Origin: Plasmodium malariae
Taxonomy: Eukaryota; Apicomplexa; Aconoidasida; Haemosporida; Plasmodiidae
DNA: 64,000 bases
Direction of reading: 5' to 3'
Assembly: GCF_900090045.1 (NCBI RefSeq)
Contig: NC_041787.1
Coordinates: forward strand, 2,539,001 to 2,603,000
How positions within the stretch are numbered: position 1 is the stretch's first letter; each line of letters starts with the position of its first letter. Of this stretch, positions 25,311 through 38,700 are shown piece after piece. Position numbers and translations under genes: made by a program. A model generated the notes under the pieces. That model did not search any database, was not told the origin of the DNA, and saw nothing but the letters and a program-made list of their open reading frames with translations.

Positions 25311-27994
25311 ATATACCGTGCTATAAAGATGAAAATAAAAAAGACCAAAATTTAATTAAAATGTTTATAATAAAATACATTTATGCGATTTACAAATATT
25401 ACTTTCTGAAACACTTTTGATATTATTAATCCCTTCTCTTTGTTTCAAAAAGACACTTTATAAAGTTTTAATTTATGTTAGTATATGCCATGTAACATTT
25501 ACATAACTTTACTAAAACGTTAAAATAGGATGTCATCAAAAAGAAGAGTTAGCTTTATTTTTATGCATAATATATTTCAGCAAAAAGTTATTTATTACAT
25601 AATTTAAAACAATTTATAGTACTCTTACTAATAATACACCGTGGATGTATATTCAGAAAATATGTAACCATTATAATATCACCAATATATACTTAAATGT
25701 TTTGATATACCGTAAGATGATTAATGTGAATTATAAAATTTTAATATATTCTGATATATTATCTTCCTATTTGTTTTATATAGTATTTTTTTAAACTGCG
25801 TAAATGATGTTATAAATACATATATATGTATGCATTTAATAACAATAATCATTTATGATATATATATTTATTTAGAAACAACTTAAATATATCGAGAATG
25901 ATCTTAAATTATATATACATGATAAGTATATTTGGATAAATATGAGCAATTAATTTAAAATGCGGCGAATATTTTTATTGGATATAAAAATAAAAAAAAA
26001 ATATATAGGAGAAAATAAGTTTTGATAAATATAAACATCTCAATTAGTTACATGAGTATACGAAAATTTTTATTAGATAAAAAGTTATATTTATAAATAA
26101 TTCGTATCATTATGTATTTCTCATAATATACAGCACTATTAATTAAAATACGCTTTTATATTTTTTTGTAGAAATGGAAATTTGTAATATTCGAAAATTA
26201 TGAGGAAGTGAAATAATGGAATATGTTATGGTTATGAACCGATTATGCTTCCAAATACATTATATTTACAGTATATATAAATATATATCCAACATGTATA
26301 TAAAAGCATAAAATAAAAAAATAATTATCTTATTTTAATGTCAGTGCCACAGGATAGTATGAAACACATGGAATAATTAAAAATATAATATGATTTTTAT
26401 CTTAATTTATAATTTATTTTTTAGAACAGTAATATAATTTGTCATATTAATAAGAATTTACTATTGCATAATAAAAAAATACAAATATATATTTTGTTTT
26501 TTTTATGTTTATTTCTAAAAATCTAATTTATTTTATTTAGATTTTTATATAATAATATATATTTTTGTAGTAAAATATATAAATAAAATAAAACCAATTC
26601 TTTCATTTATAGAATTTTCAGGAAAAAAAACTATATATCGAATATTTTTCTAAATTATAATATATTATTTTTAAGACTTCGTAACGATAATATCTTATAT
26701 CGTAGGTAATTTTATTTAAAATTCTTTATATTATCATAATTATTAAAGGTGTTTGTATACAATGTTTAGTTATATATTTTTTTTTTTTTTAAATATGCAT
26801 ATTTTAGTCGAAGATATAAATTTTTTTATTTTTGGAAAAAAAAAAAATAGAAAATAACAAAAATAAATGAACTCTTATTTTTAAAATATTCACTTTTAGT
26901 AATAATAAATAAAATATATTTATATAAATTATATAGTAATTATTAGGTTCTATTTAAAATTATTAAGTATAAAATTATAAAACCACTAATTTGGATTTAC
27001 CCTTTAAATATATAAAAATTTTATAAGTATTTTCAATTAAAAAATTATAAAATTAATATAATAGTGCAAGTATTTCTTGCATATCAGAGGGATATTTTAC
27101 TTTTAACTTATAATATTTGGAACAATGAAAAATTCTATCTTATTATTTTTTTTTTTCGCTTTCTCTAATTAGTATTAAATTTCTTATAATTGTCTAAGTT
27201 TATTAATTATTAAATGTTTAAAAATTATAATAAGTAATCAAAGCTATTTTTTTTATTGGAAAATAAAAAAAGAATTAATAGTAATATTACTAATATATAA
27301 GTCAATGTACAAATTCATTGTACATATATTTTTTTTAATTTAAATATAAAATAAAAATATATAAAATCAACATATGAATTTTTTTTTATTTATAAAAGGT
27401 AAAAATAACAAAATTTTTTAGTTGTTCTATAGGGAAATATACATAAACGTATACATATTTCAAGTTTTTTTTAATAATATTTACTACACAAAAACTAATT
27501 GCAATAAATGTTACATTTTCTACAAATATTATTATTCCAAATATTTATTAAAACAATTTTAAGACAATCTTTTCTTTTTTAAAGATTATATTTGTACTTA
27601 ATTTCTGAATTTAATTACTTTTTTGAAATGAAAAAAAAAAAATCTATAACTTAAATGACATAATATTTTTATTAGTACTTATGAAGATTTGGTGAATTTA
27701 TTACTATCATAAAGGAAATATAAAATTAAATAATTGCAACATTAATCGAAAAATGAAGATTTTTATTTTAGTTAAAACTCCTATATTTCTTTTATATAGT
27801 TGATGATATACTAATTACTACAATGTGGTAAAGTAATATCACTCAAGAAAATTTGCTTAATATTCTTAGTTGCTTCATATTATATATATATATATAATAA
27901 TAATAATAATAGCATCATAATAAGTAAATAAGTATATTATATCGTAAATAATTAAAATATATTATTTTATTGTTGTGTAATAAATCTTTAGGCA

Positions 27995-28330
27995 ATATTA
28001 GTAATGTACATAGAAGAATATATTCGTAAACTGATATTTTATTGTCAGAGGATGAGAAGTAGAAAAACAATTCAGAAATAAAAGATATATTGTTTTAAAT
28101 GGATATTATGATCCAGAAAATGAGGACTATAGATATGAATCAAAATTTGATAGAAAATAAGAATCTATGAATAAAGATAATACAATAATATCAACCAAAT
28201 GTTTAATTAAGTAATTCAAATTAATTATATGCAATCCATTTTGCGGAGGTAGATTATTTCTTTGAAAAAATATTATATAGAGAATTTAGTCCTATATATA
28301 AATAAAGGAGATATACAAAATATACCCAGA
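27995..28330 (+). pseudogene. Eroded coding-like stretch, family unknown
   Basis: A plus-strand frame near 28090-28165 reads KRYIVLNGYYDPENEDYRY then ESKFDRK before a stop. This is a mixed-residue stretch unlike the low-complexity translations around it, and more charged fragments follow in other frames (ESMNKDNTIISTK). No family was recognised and no complete gene can be drawn. Confidence 0.35.
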
Positions 28331-30718
28331 AAAAAGTTCTAAATCATTCATCATTCACTAGTACATCTTTGATAATCGTTTTATCTATATAAATTTTTTC
28401 AATGGTATTTCTATTATCCATTTATTAACTTAATTTGGATATATTATTTCGGCCTGTAACGATTCTAGGTTTATAACTGAAAATATGTTATTGTTATTAA
28501 TGTAGAATAATGGGCGTATACCTGGATTATCATCATCTATTATAATTATATCTACAGTTACTTATATCCTAATAAAATTATTCAAATATGTAACTGATAA
28601 TCGAGGAAATGAATATAAAGTCTAGTTGTAATGAATACATCAATTAAAGAAAACATATTTTTCATATAACTACTAATATACTGCATTATTTTAATGATAT
28701 TATTTTCGTAAAAAAATTCCGTCTTACATGAATATAAGTTATATTATACATCATATATAATTTACACATATGTATTACACGGAAAAGCATAAAAATATAT
28801 ATTAAATATTTATTACAGTTCGTATAATTATATTTTTGTTTTAATAATATACTATATTCTTATAGGGTAATTTATGATTTTCAATTATTATATATATTAA
28901 TATGTATTTTTTGTTTTATTTTAATACTAAATACGTATAGCTAAATATTCGTAACAAATGTGGGAGCTATTTTTGAGAAAACTATGTGTATGTAAATCTT
29001 TATGTAAATTTTTATCATAAAATATATGAACTCATTTAATTTGTTATACAAAATTGCAATTAATACAAATCTTCTTTGTTAATTAGACAATTTATGTTTA
29101 TAACAATATTAGATTTTTTTTAGTTTTATTATGGTTATAAATGACTATTTAAAGAATAACATAGACAGAAATTTATTATAAAATAATTTTAATTTAAATG
29201 TACATAGTTATTTTTTATTTAATAAAATTAAGTCTCTCTTTATATTTTTTGTCTGTATGCATGTTTTATAGAAATAATAACAAATATTCTTTGGAAATAA
29301 ATTATTATGAGTGGTGTGTTTCAAATCTGATTGAATATAAAAATATTTTTAATGAATGTTTCGATTCTATGAATACTTTGAACTATAATAAAAAAATTTC
29401 TTAATAAAAAGATATTGTATTTTTTTGTTTATGTTAGTTGTTAGAGAATTTTTTTTGAATGAATATTAATCAGGTGTTCGTGCATTTCATAGAAATTTTT
29501 TTTTTTTTTGCTCTGTTATAAACAATAAGTACTTTATAAAAGTAAATTATATAGATATAATAAAATTTAATTAATCATTAAACAATATGTAAATAAATTT
29601 TAAGGTAGATAAATTTTTTTCTCAATATTATTATATATAGATAATTGTTGATATATTTGTAGTACTCTGCAATTTTTTTTTCTATACATTTTTTTACACC
29701 AGAATACGTAGGTTCTTAAATATGTACAAGAATATAATAATTTTACATCAATGACTAGGAAATTTATTAGATATTTTTAATATATTTTTTAATAATTTAA
29801 CATTTGGTAAAAGAAAATCTAAGTTATATATATATTCTAGTTAATAAAAAAATAATTATGCTTTTATTAAAACTATAATCTGCATTATATTTTAATTAAA
29901 ATATTAAGATATATTTTGAATAAAAAGCTTAATTATATTAGGATAGTATATATGATTTTTTGTGAAATTTATATTTGAGTATTTCACATGATATAACCGT
30001 AATTTTTTTAAAAGTACTATTATGTAAATTTAAATACTACACAAACGTTAATATAAGAAGTTTTTTGTTTATTGTAGATATGTATATTTATAAATGTATT
30101 ACTTACGATTTAAGATATTTTATGTATTACTATTTTCCGCTTATATATATTTGAATCTAGATATTTTGATATAACACGCAGATAAAGATGAATAAAAATG
30201 TACAACAACCTGATGAAAAACATTTTAATAAGTTCTTTTATATATCTTTATTTTATTATATTGTATTACTTTTAAATATTTATGTTTAACTAAAAAAAAA
30301 AAATTATTTCAAATATTTAAGAATACTTTATTTCCAATAAATTATTTAATTTAAACTTAAAAAAAAAAAAATAATTTTCATAAATTGTTATAAAACAATA
30401 AAAAATTAGTCATTATTTTACGTTAAAATATTTATTTCTTCGTAGATTAGATAGAGTATAATTAATTTTATTTTTTTGTATATCTTATATACTATAAAAT
30501 ACTGTTTGAGATTAGGTAGTAACTAAATAATATGTTGTAATAGATATAACGTATAATGTTGTTTTTTCATTTATTACAACAGTTTTTTTAATTATATTAT
30601 TAATATTTTTAATAATAACAATACACTCTTCTAATATATAATGTTTATAAAATTCGACTTATTAATAGGATAACATCCTTAAAACTCATATTTATTGTTG
30701 TAATATCTAGAGAAATGT

Positions 30719-30909
30719 ATTATATATACATTCTATCCTACTAAATATTCTATATAAGCTCAATAATTATAAATATTAACGGAACATATATTTTTCTTTT
30801 TAATTTATAGTGAAAAGGATTAAATAAAAAATTATTTAATCGATGTATCAAGTTCAATAATTAAATAATTTATTCTGAATTATTGTGAATGTATTCAAAT
30901 TATTTTATA
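30719..30909 (+). promoter_or_regulatory. Shared upstream blocks of the fam-l gene at 31141
   Basis: A pyrimidine-spotted block at 30719-30762 (CATTCTATCCTACTAAATAT) lies about 380-420 nt before the ATG. An A+T block at 30857-30909 (TTGTGAATGTATTCAAATTA) lies about 230-285 nt before it. Both recur at the same distances before the other plus-strand family members. Regulatory function is inferred. Confidence 0.5.
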
Positions 30910-31140
30910 TAAATGTACATTTATTTTTATTTTTAATAACTTTAACATAAAAATTTTGTAGAAAAATGTTTCGATTATTTCTTTTTGTAAATATAATATT
31001 CATTATAATTATACATATTTGATTAAGTATTCACATAACATTAAAAAAAAGTTTTTTCAACAAATACAGCATACTTTATATTTTCAGATATATTATAATA
31101 TTATTGTTTTTTTATTTAATATATAAAATAAATAATAATA

Positions 31141-32118
31141 ATGTATATCTTGGAACGAAAAATTAAGATAATAGTACTTATTAAAATTGTTATGTTTATC
31201 CTTTTAACAAGGATTTGTCATATTAAGAGTGATGTAGTATGATAATATTATTTAAGGATATTTGTATTATTTCTATTATTTGTATTTTATTTTTATTAGT
31301 ACTTTTAGTGTGAGATTATTCATTTGATCAATTGATAAATTTTTTTTTTGTTTTTTTAGAGTACGCATAACAAATCTTTGGATAATTTATACAATCATAG
31401 TAAAAAATTATACTCAAGAAATTATCGTTCACTGGCAAAATATAAGCAGGATAAGGATTTGTGTATGGTATATTTAATGGAACAGACACCAAATGGAATG
31501 AATGATAAACAAGATATATCTAATAATGAAAAAGCTTCCTTAGGGAAAAAGAATCACTCAAATGGAAGTTCACCAAGGAGTGCAAGAGGACTTAAAAAAA
31601 ATAAGAAAAATAAATCTTGTATATTTGAAACCAAAAAATATTCCTATTTGGAAAAAAAAATATTTAAAGAACTTGATTATGAAGATTTTCTTAAAAAAAA
31701 CCGGACAATTAGTGATAAACTTTACAAAAATATAATACGTAAAAAAGTCGTTTTACGAATCGTTTTTCCTTTATTATTGTTATTCTTATTATGTATAGCA
31801 CCAATAGTAGATTTGAATATGAAAAGGGGACTTTTATATGAAATATTTGGATCAAAGGTATGGCGCAATGATGGCACATGGTACAGAAGTTTACATAAAA
31901 TATTATGGGAATCCCCTTTTCGACGTTTGTTCCAGTCTGATCTTATTAGGTGCACTACTAATACAAGTACAGGATACTATATAGTTGTAGAAGGTTTTTT
32001 TAGTTTTATAATTTACTTCTTACCTTTCATTATATTAGGTGTCACAATTATATCAGGGATTGTTTATTATCACAAAAAAGTTAAAAAATTTGAAAAAATT
32101 AAGTACAGGAAAAGATAG
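31141..32118 (+). CDS. fam-l exported protein, intact two-exon gene
   Basis: Exon 1 (31141-31236) encodes 32 residues, MYILERKIKIIVLIKIVMF then a Leu-rich stretch, a recessed signal. The donor is GTATGATAATATT, the intron is 123 bp, and the acceptor is TTTTTTTAG. Exon 2 (31360-32118) begins STHNKSLDN and brings the protein to about 284 residues. PEXEL-like NYRSLAKYKQ lies near residues 53-62. The family core follows: CIFETKKYSYLEKKIFKELD, FLKKNRTISDKLYKNI. Membrane segment 1 is at about 163-184. A loop of about 60 residues (SKVWRNDGTWYRSLHKIL) precedes membrane segment 2 at about 246-267 (YFLPFIILGVTIISGIVYYH), and a basic tail ends KYRKR. fam-l is described as an expanded subtelomeric family of P. 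malariae, predicted to reach the red cell; its function is unknown. A fam-m gene lies 2.7 kb downstream on the same strand. The intron and N-terminal half closely match the fam-l gene at 50348. Confidence 0.9.
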
Positions 32119-32655
32119 ATGTATAGTTTGATATATGTTAATATTTATAATGAAGTGTTTGATATAAAGTAATATATGGAATTATTTTATTTTTTAACTC
32201 ATTAATAATACCTATAATTCCATAAATTTGATAAATACTCATACATGTATATAGGTATTTTGATATACATCAGTAAAAATATATGCTGTTAGATATTCTA
32301 TGTATTTGAATGTTTTAACTCTTTGTAGTTTTTATTCTAAATTGATACTTCAAAATTATTATATATGATGGACTAATATATATGATATATTTATATATAT
32401 AAATCGATTATTATGAAAAATGCAAGTTAGTGCGTTACAATTAATACATGATAAACCCTTTTCTATAATTATATTCAAATAGTGTATTAATCAAAATACG
32501 AACAATAGAAAATAATAGTATTTCTTTTTCAACTAGATCCAATCTTAAATAATAATTTTTTGATTTAATTATAAAAATATATCACTAGTTTTAAAGTAAA
32601 TATAATTGTATTTTGTTTTACATTTAATGAAACAAAGTGAATTTATTTTGCTGAA

Positions 32656-32695
<40 letters not shown>

Positions 32696-34387
32696 CTTAA
32701 AAGGGCTTATTTTTTATTCTATAAAATGAGTTAAAAAAAAAAAATGTGTTATATGATAAATTTATTGTAAAAACCTTTTTGAAGACAGTTTAGTTCTTAT
32801 TGCATGGTTTTAGAGATAAGATATTAATATATAATAAAATATTTTCTTTATTTAATACGGGTTATTTGTGATTTTTTAACAAATTCGAATAATATAATTC
32901 TCATAATTAAGTGTTAGAAGAATTTATAATATATTATTATGCATTATTGGGGGGCTAATTTAACTTTGTAATATTACATAAATTTACATTTTATAAAAAA
33001 TATATAAAAAAGTGTAGTATATGTATATATATATATATTTTACTGGAAAAGTTAAATTAATGAACTAAATGTAGTTGTATTTTAATAGATAATATGATAA
33101 AAGTCCTCTGTATTTCATTCCTTGATTTTTACAATAATAGGCATATGAAAATGTGTTATTTATATCCATAAAAAATTTCACTTAGTGTAATGCAAAACAA
33201 AGTATCCTTTTATGTAATAATATAGTTATATGTAAATAAATATTTATATATTTTTTCTCTTTTTTACACCTATATATAAATATATTGAGTAAAAAATTAA
33301 TAAGATTATATACATATATAAATGTAAATGGAGTATATATTAACAAGAAATGTCTTCATCGTAATAATGAGAATTTTATAAACAAAAAAAAAATAAAAAA
33401 ATTAATTATTTTTTTTGTAGATTATATATAAATAGTTAACATTATTTTTATTTGTTTCATAAACATTAATGCAAATATTAAAGGTTTACTCGTTGTTTTT
33501 GAAAAATGTTTAATTGAATATACATGGTAAATAAGGTTCCGTATGCAACATTTTTACAAGTAATTCACATAATTATGAGTAATTTATTGAATTTGATTTT
33601 TCATAGATTCAAATGAAAAAAATAATATTATATTAGTATATGTTTTAATTATCACCATTACGTAACGTATTAAATACATGATTTATACAATGAAAGAACC
33701 CATACATCTTTTTGTTTTCATAAAATCGTACCTAGAATCAATAGAGCATAGTTACAGCATATTTAGGAATAGTGCATGGTGAGTTGAAAATATTTATAAT
33801 ATATATTTTCAAGAAAAGTATATATATATTTTTTATTAATGTCAAATAAAACAATAAATTTTTAACATATTTTAGATCATTTAAAATGTATATACTACAT
33901 ATATTCATAGAATAATTTTACTTTCGCCCTATAATTAACTTTCTGTTATAATAATATTTCTTATAAATATGTATAAATAATTGAAAAAAAAAGGTACATA
34001 AATGTATAAATTTTTCATTTAGGAAAAATGAAATAAATTAATATAATAAAAAATCAAATTTTCAATATTTATGATACAAAAATAAAAAATCATTTTTTTT
34101 CCTTTAAAATATAAATTTTTATATTAGTCAAATAGTAATATATATATACGAATTTATAAATAAATTCTAGATTATCTATGTTTGTATGCGCTCAGTGATT
34201 ACTCAAAATATGTGTTATTATTAACCTAGCACAAAATATTTTTTTTCAAAATGTTATTTCTATTTTTATATTATAAAAATAAGTACATTATAGAAGTGAT
34301 AGGGTTTAAAGTATTATGTTTATATGTTTAGGATTATTAGTAATGTAACTTATTATTTGTACTTAGTGTATTAATATATAAAAAAGT
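32119..34387. other. Intergenic spacer inside the fam-l/fam-m doublet
   Basis: Downstream flank of fam-l. It includes a 34-base (TA)n tract at 32659-32692. Its order of short landmarks (an AATGAAACAAA-like string, then an AT-rich tract, then TATAAAATGAG) resembles the regions after the fam genes at 39929 and 50348, suggesting that flanks were duplicated with the genes. No gene could be supported. Confidence 0.5.
32659..32692. repeat. (TA)n microsatellite
   Basis: About 17 uninterrupted TA dinucleotides downstream of a fam-l gene. Confidence 0.95.
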
Positions 34388-34590
34388 ACATTATCTACAT
34401 TCTCTATATTCTATATGAACTGTATGTTTTGATATATTATGAAATTATTTTTTTTTTTATTCCATTTTATTATGAACAGATTTACTAAAAATAAAATTCA
34501 ATTAGTGCACTACATAAATTAATTAAATTATTTATTTTGAATATTTATGAATAAATTCAAATTATTTTATTTTTAAGGAAATTAGTTTTT
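34388..34590 (+). promoter_or_regulatory. Shared upstream blocks of the fam-m gene at 34824
   Basis: TTATCTACATTCTCTATATT at 34389-34408 lies about 420-435 nt before the ATG. ATTAGTGCACTACATAAATT followed by AATATTTATGAATAAATTC at 34501-34570 lies about 255-320 nt before it. The latter closely matches the block at 54541-54600 (TTAATGCACTATATTAAAT) before the second plus-strand fam-m gene. Confidence 0.55.
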
Positions 34591-34823
34591 CTTTTAAAAT
34601 ATGTTAAGATGAAAATACTATATAATATTCTCAACATTACTTTTCTTTATTCATGTTGTGAAATTTCCTATATCTATCTATCTATATATATATATTAAGT
34701 ATTTAAGAAGCAATTATAAAAATAATTTTAAAAATAAGCATAGTATACCATATAATTAGAAATTATTATATTATTATTAATATATTTCTTTTAGGATATA
34801 TTGGAATAATAATGATCTATATA

Positions 34824-35717
34824 ATGGAGCAGAGAATTAAGCTAATTTCATTAATTAAAATTGCAGTTTTCATCATTTTAATGGGCGTATGCTATTTTAA
34901 AAAGGATGTAGTATGAAATATTATTTAAGAATATTTGTGGTATTCATATTTCCGTATTTTATTTTTATTATAATTGTTTCTTGACAAGAATTAATTATTA
35001 TTTAAATAATAATTATTGAATTAATCAATTTCTTTTTTTTAGAGAATGTTTAACAAATCTTTAAACGAAAACTATAAACATGGCAAAAAGCTAGGTGGAA
35101 ATTTTCGATTACTAGGAAAATATAAGCAATATAATGATTCAAATACTACAGTGCTAAAAGAAGATATGTCAAGTAATGGAGGGTACGAAAAAAAATATAT
35201 AACTAATAATAAAACAGGGTCTAAAAGAAAAAACGAAAAATCTAATAAAAACGTATTAAATAAGGCACAATACTATATAGAAGTTGTAGATTATAATAAT
35301 GGAATGTTTGATGGAAAGCATTTCCATTTTGATAAGAAATGGATAAAAAAAAAAGATTATGATTATTTTCTCGAAAAAAACAGGAGAATTCGTGATATAG
35401 CTTTAAAAAAAATAAAATTCAAAAATTACGGATTTGGAGTTGCAATATTTATTATTTTTTTATTGTTTGGAATAGGAGTACCCTTATCATCTGGAATTCC
35501 ACTTTTAAAAGTTGCATGGGATGAGATTCAAAAAGATCCATTTGGATATTATTTTCATTATTATCTAGGAATGATACCACAAGATGTACAACCTTATTTC
35601 TATATAATATTATTTAGTTTGCTTATAATTATATTATCAATAATTTTTATTGTAACTATGTATAAGATCTTAAGAAATAATGAAAAATTTATAAAATTTA
35701 AGTTAATGTCTGAGTAA
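34824..35717 (+). CDS. fam-m exported protein, intact two-exon gene
   Basis: Exon 1 (34824-34910) encodes MEQRIKLISLIKIAVFIIL and ten more residues, a recessed hydrophobic signal. The donor is GTATGAAAT, the intron is 132 bp, and the acceptor is TTTTTTTTAG. Exon 2 (35043-35717) completes a protein of about 253 residues. PEXEL-like NFRLLGKYKQ lies near residues 49-58. The fam-m core is LNKAQYYIEVVDYNNGMFDG, KHFHFDKKW, DYFLEKNRRIRDIALKKIKF. Membrane segments are at about 158-178 and 215-237, separated by a short loop with VAWDEIQKDPFGYYF, and the tail ends KFKLMSE. An in-frame ATG four codons upstream (34812) is possible; MEQ was preferred because it is the conserved family start. It forms the second half of a doublet with the fam-l gene at 31141. 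Confidence 0.9.
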
Positions 35718-38700
35718 AATGAATTATAGCGAATGTATATCTTTATGTCGAAAATTCTTTAATATTAAGAACTGCTATATTATTAGTGATATACCTAATA
35801 AAAATACATATAATGCTTATAGTATTATAAATAGACTTGTGTACCTGATACCTTAAATATAAAAAAGTAAATATATATGTTTTTTATCTTGTGAATTTTA
35901 ATTTTTTAATGTTCTCAAATTTGTATTTTAGATTATCATTGTAACATAATATAAATAATTGTGTATTAAAATACACTACTATAAATATATGGTTGTTGCT
36001 TAAAATTAATATATAATGCTACAATTAATATATTTATATTGAACTGTGATAATTTATATTCATTAAAAAAGTTTTTTCTTATTATTTTCCATCTTATAAT
36101 AGTGTGAAATTATTTTATGTTCAGGTTTTCAAAATAATATATTATGGATTTTAAATTCAAAAAAGACATTTGTCTTTTTGTATATTATAAAAGGGATTGT
36201 TTATATTTTGATACTTTCATATATATGTATATATTTTACTAAGAAGATCAATTAATATTTATTATATAAAATAGGTTTTATTAGAAATATGGAACAAAAC
36301 ATATTTGTTGTAAGAATCATTTTAAGTTGCTTTTTTTGATGTATATATGTGATATTATAAATATACAATAAAAAAGTACACCTTTGTAATTATGGATCAT
36401 TTAAATGTCCTTACTATCTTGGAGATTTTGTTTAATTGAAATTAAATGAAAAATTAATAAAATATATAATTTTACTGTTAGTTTTAATAATAAAGTACCT
36501 CAATGTTGAAAAAATTTCTAAAATATATATGTTATTAGAAATTTCAAAATAAATAAGGTATATATTTTATTTGTTTTTTTGTAACTTTAAAGAATTAGAT
36601 TAATGAATTAAAATTAATCAAATATTTATGGATCATTTATTGAAATTATTTTTCTTTCAGTAATTGTTAAAAATTCTAAATTACCCCTGATTTTTATTTA
36701 ATATGTCACAGATATAATTTTATAGTAAACAAGTCAAAATATTTCCACTATATAAAAAAAACATATGTATTTATTTCTAGTATAAGATAAAGTTTTTATT
36801 TCTAATAAAAAAAGACTTGTTTCTATTTTCAATTTTTTAAGTGAAATTGTTAAATGATTTTATAACTATAACGTATGTTTTTTCATTTTAAATATATAGT
36901 ACTAATTATACTTATTCATTGCAAAATTTGTATTTTAAATCATTCTTCTATTTAAATTTTTTTTCTTTATGTTATCCTAATTTACTATGCGTTTTTTATA
37001 CATGACGTTGAACCCCTTTGAATAAGGCAATATCTCTGTTTTTGTAACTATTAATTTGAATAGTCATTATTACTTATTCTAACAATTATATTTATGTTAT
37101 TAAGAATTCAATTAATTTTTAATATTATATATATATGACTTATTAAAAATATTTTTTGAAATAACTATATAATTTTTCTTGAAATATTTTAAAATATTAA
37201 GAAATAATTTTAAAGTTTTATTATATTATTTTTGTTCTTTTATCAAGGTAGAGCTGTACGAGGCATATCATATGTACTTATTTTCGTTCCCATTAATATA
37301 AATTTAATAAAAGTTTTAAAAAAATATATATAACATTTTTCTGTTATACATTTTCAATTTTTTTTTTAGAAAGTAGAAAGTTTTTAATATATGCAAATTT
37401 ATGTGTTTAAGCATTTAGTTATATATTTGAATTTAGATAGAACATATTGAACGCATATTAAAAATACTTTTATTTAAATTAGGTACTGCTTATAAATAAA
37501 ATGTACTTTAATTTTTTTGGTAAACCCCTAATTACGTTAATTCTACAGATTATAGGAAAAAAAATATAGTAAATATGTATTTATATACTATATACCATAA
37601 AATAAGTGAGTATAATAATAATTTATAAAGTACTAGCTTTTACACAAATTTATTCTTTATTCAATATATTATATAACTTTCTTTACCAAATAAAAATATA
37701 ATAGCAAATTATTGATAATATTAATTATACTTAAATTATTTAATTATATAATTAAGAATTTTTTTTAGATTGTTCTAATAATAAAAATTTCATGAAGAAA
37801 CATTATAATAAAACATATCATGAAATATTTACAAAAATAAAAGTCATATTTATATATAAATATTAAAATGATCAGCTCATATCTATATATATATATATAT
37901 TTTTTCCCATGTTATTATTCTACATGTGTTGTAATGTATTTAATTTTCTTTTTTTTCTGAATTACCGCAAATAATAGTAAAACTTTTTCTTAACTAAATT
38001 ATTCTACGTAAATTAAGAATATATGTTAATATATTAATTTTTATGTAAATACGTACTGTTTATTAGTTTTTTATATTTTGTTTTTATTGATGAACTTTTT
38101 ATGAAAATAAATTTTTATGTAAATAAGAGTGTATATAAAAAAAATCAAAAAGAAAGGAGTTTCGTGAACTATTAATATTACATGAAGAATATAAAATTGA
38201 ATAAATTTATATGGGTACAAAATGGTAACATATCATAGAGGAAGGAGAGTACAAAGGAGATACAGTGAAAAGGTTTCTCATATGTGGATATAGAAATGTA
38301 TTTACTAAAAAAATATATAAAATTCAATAACCTATGTGAATATGAATGTTTAACAGCTGATATTTTTTCTTGTAATATCGTTGTAATTATATATAAAAAA
38401 AATAAATATAATAATTAATATATCTAAGAAATATTTGTTCTAAATTTTGGTCACATTCAGTGTTAACTTTTTTTTCTGTGTATTATGTAGTTTTACAATA
38501 ATATTTTAAAAATATTTTCTCTTTTTTTTTAATTAACTATGTTTTATTTTTTTTTCATATTTAATAATCAATTTTATCAATGTTGTAAAACATATTTTCT
38601 TTTTAGAAAATGTTTAAAAAAAATATATAATATCTATAAAAATTAGGTTGATGTTTTATAGATAAAGAATAGTTTCGTTATACATTTGGGGTTTTGGTTT

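Larger units (their letters stand above)
21947..31140. other. About 9.2 kb without an intact gene, at the change of coding strand
   Basis: This is the longest gap apart from the 40.9-50.3 kb spacer and separates minus-strand genes on the left from plus-strand genes on the right. It is extremely A+T-rich. Two stretches on the plus strand (about 24915-25310 and 27995-28330) look like eroded coding sequence and are listed separately. Short pentanucleotide repeats occur near 23.8 and 24.2 kb. No tRNA, rRNA or convincing ncRNA was seen. Confidence 0.6.

Noticed and set aside
34812..34823. Earlier in-frame ATG of the fam-m gene at 34824
   Set aside because: The MEQ start is conserved among fam-m genes in this window; the extra four residues are possible but not preferred.
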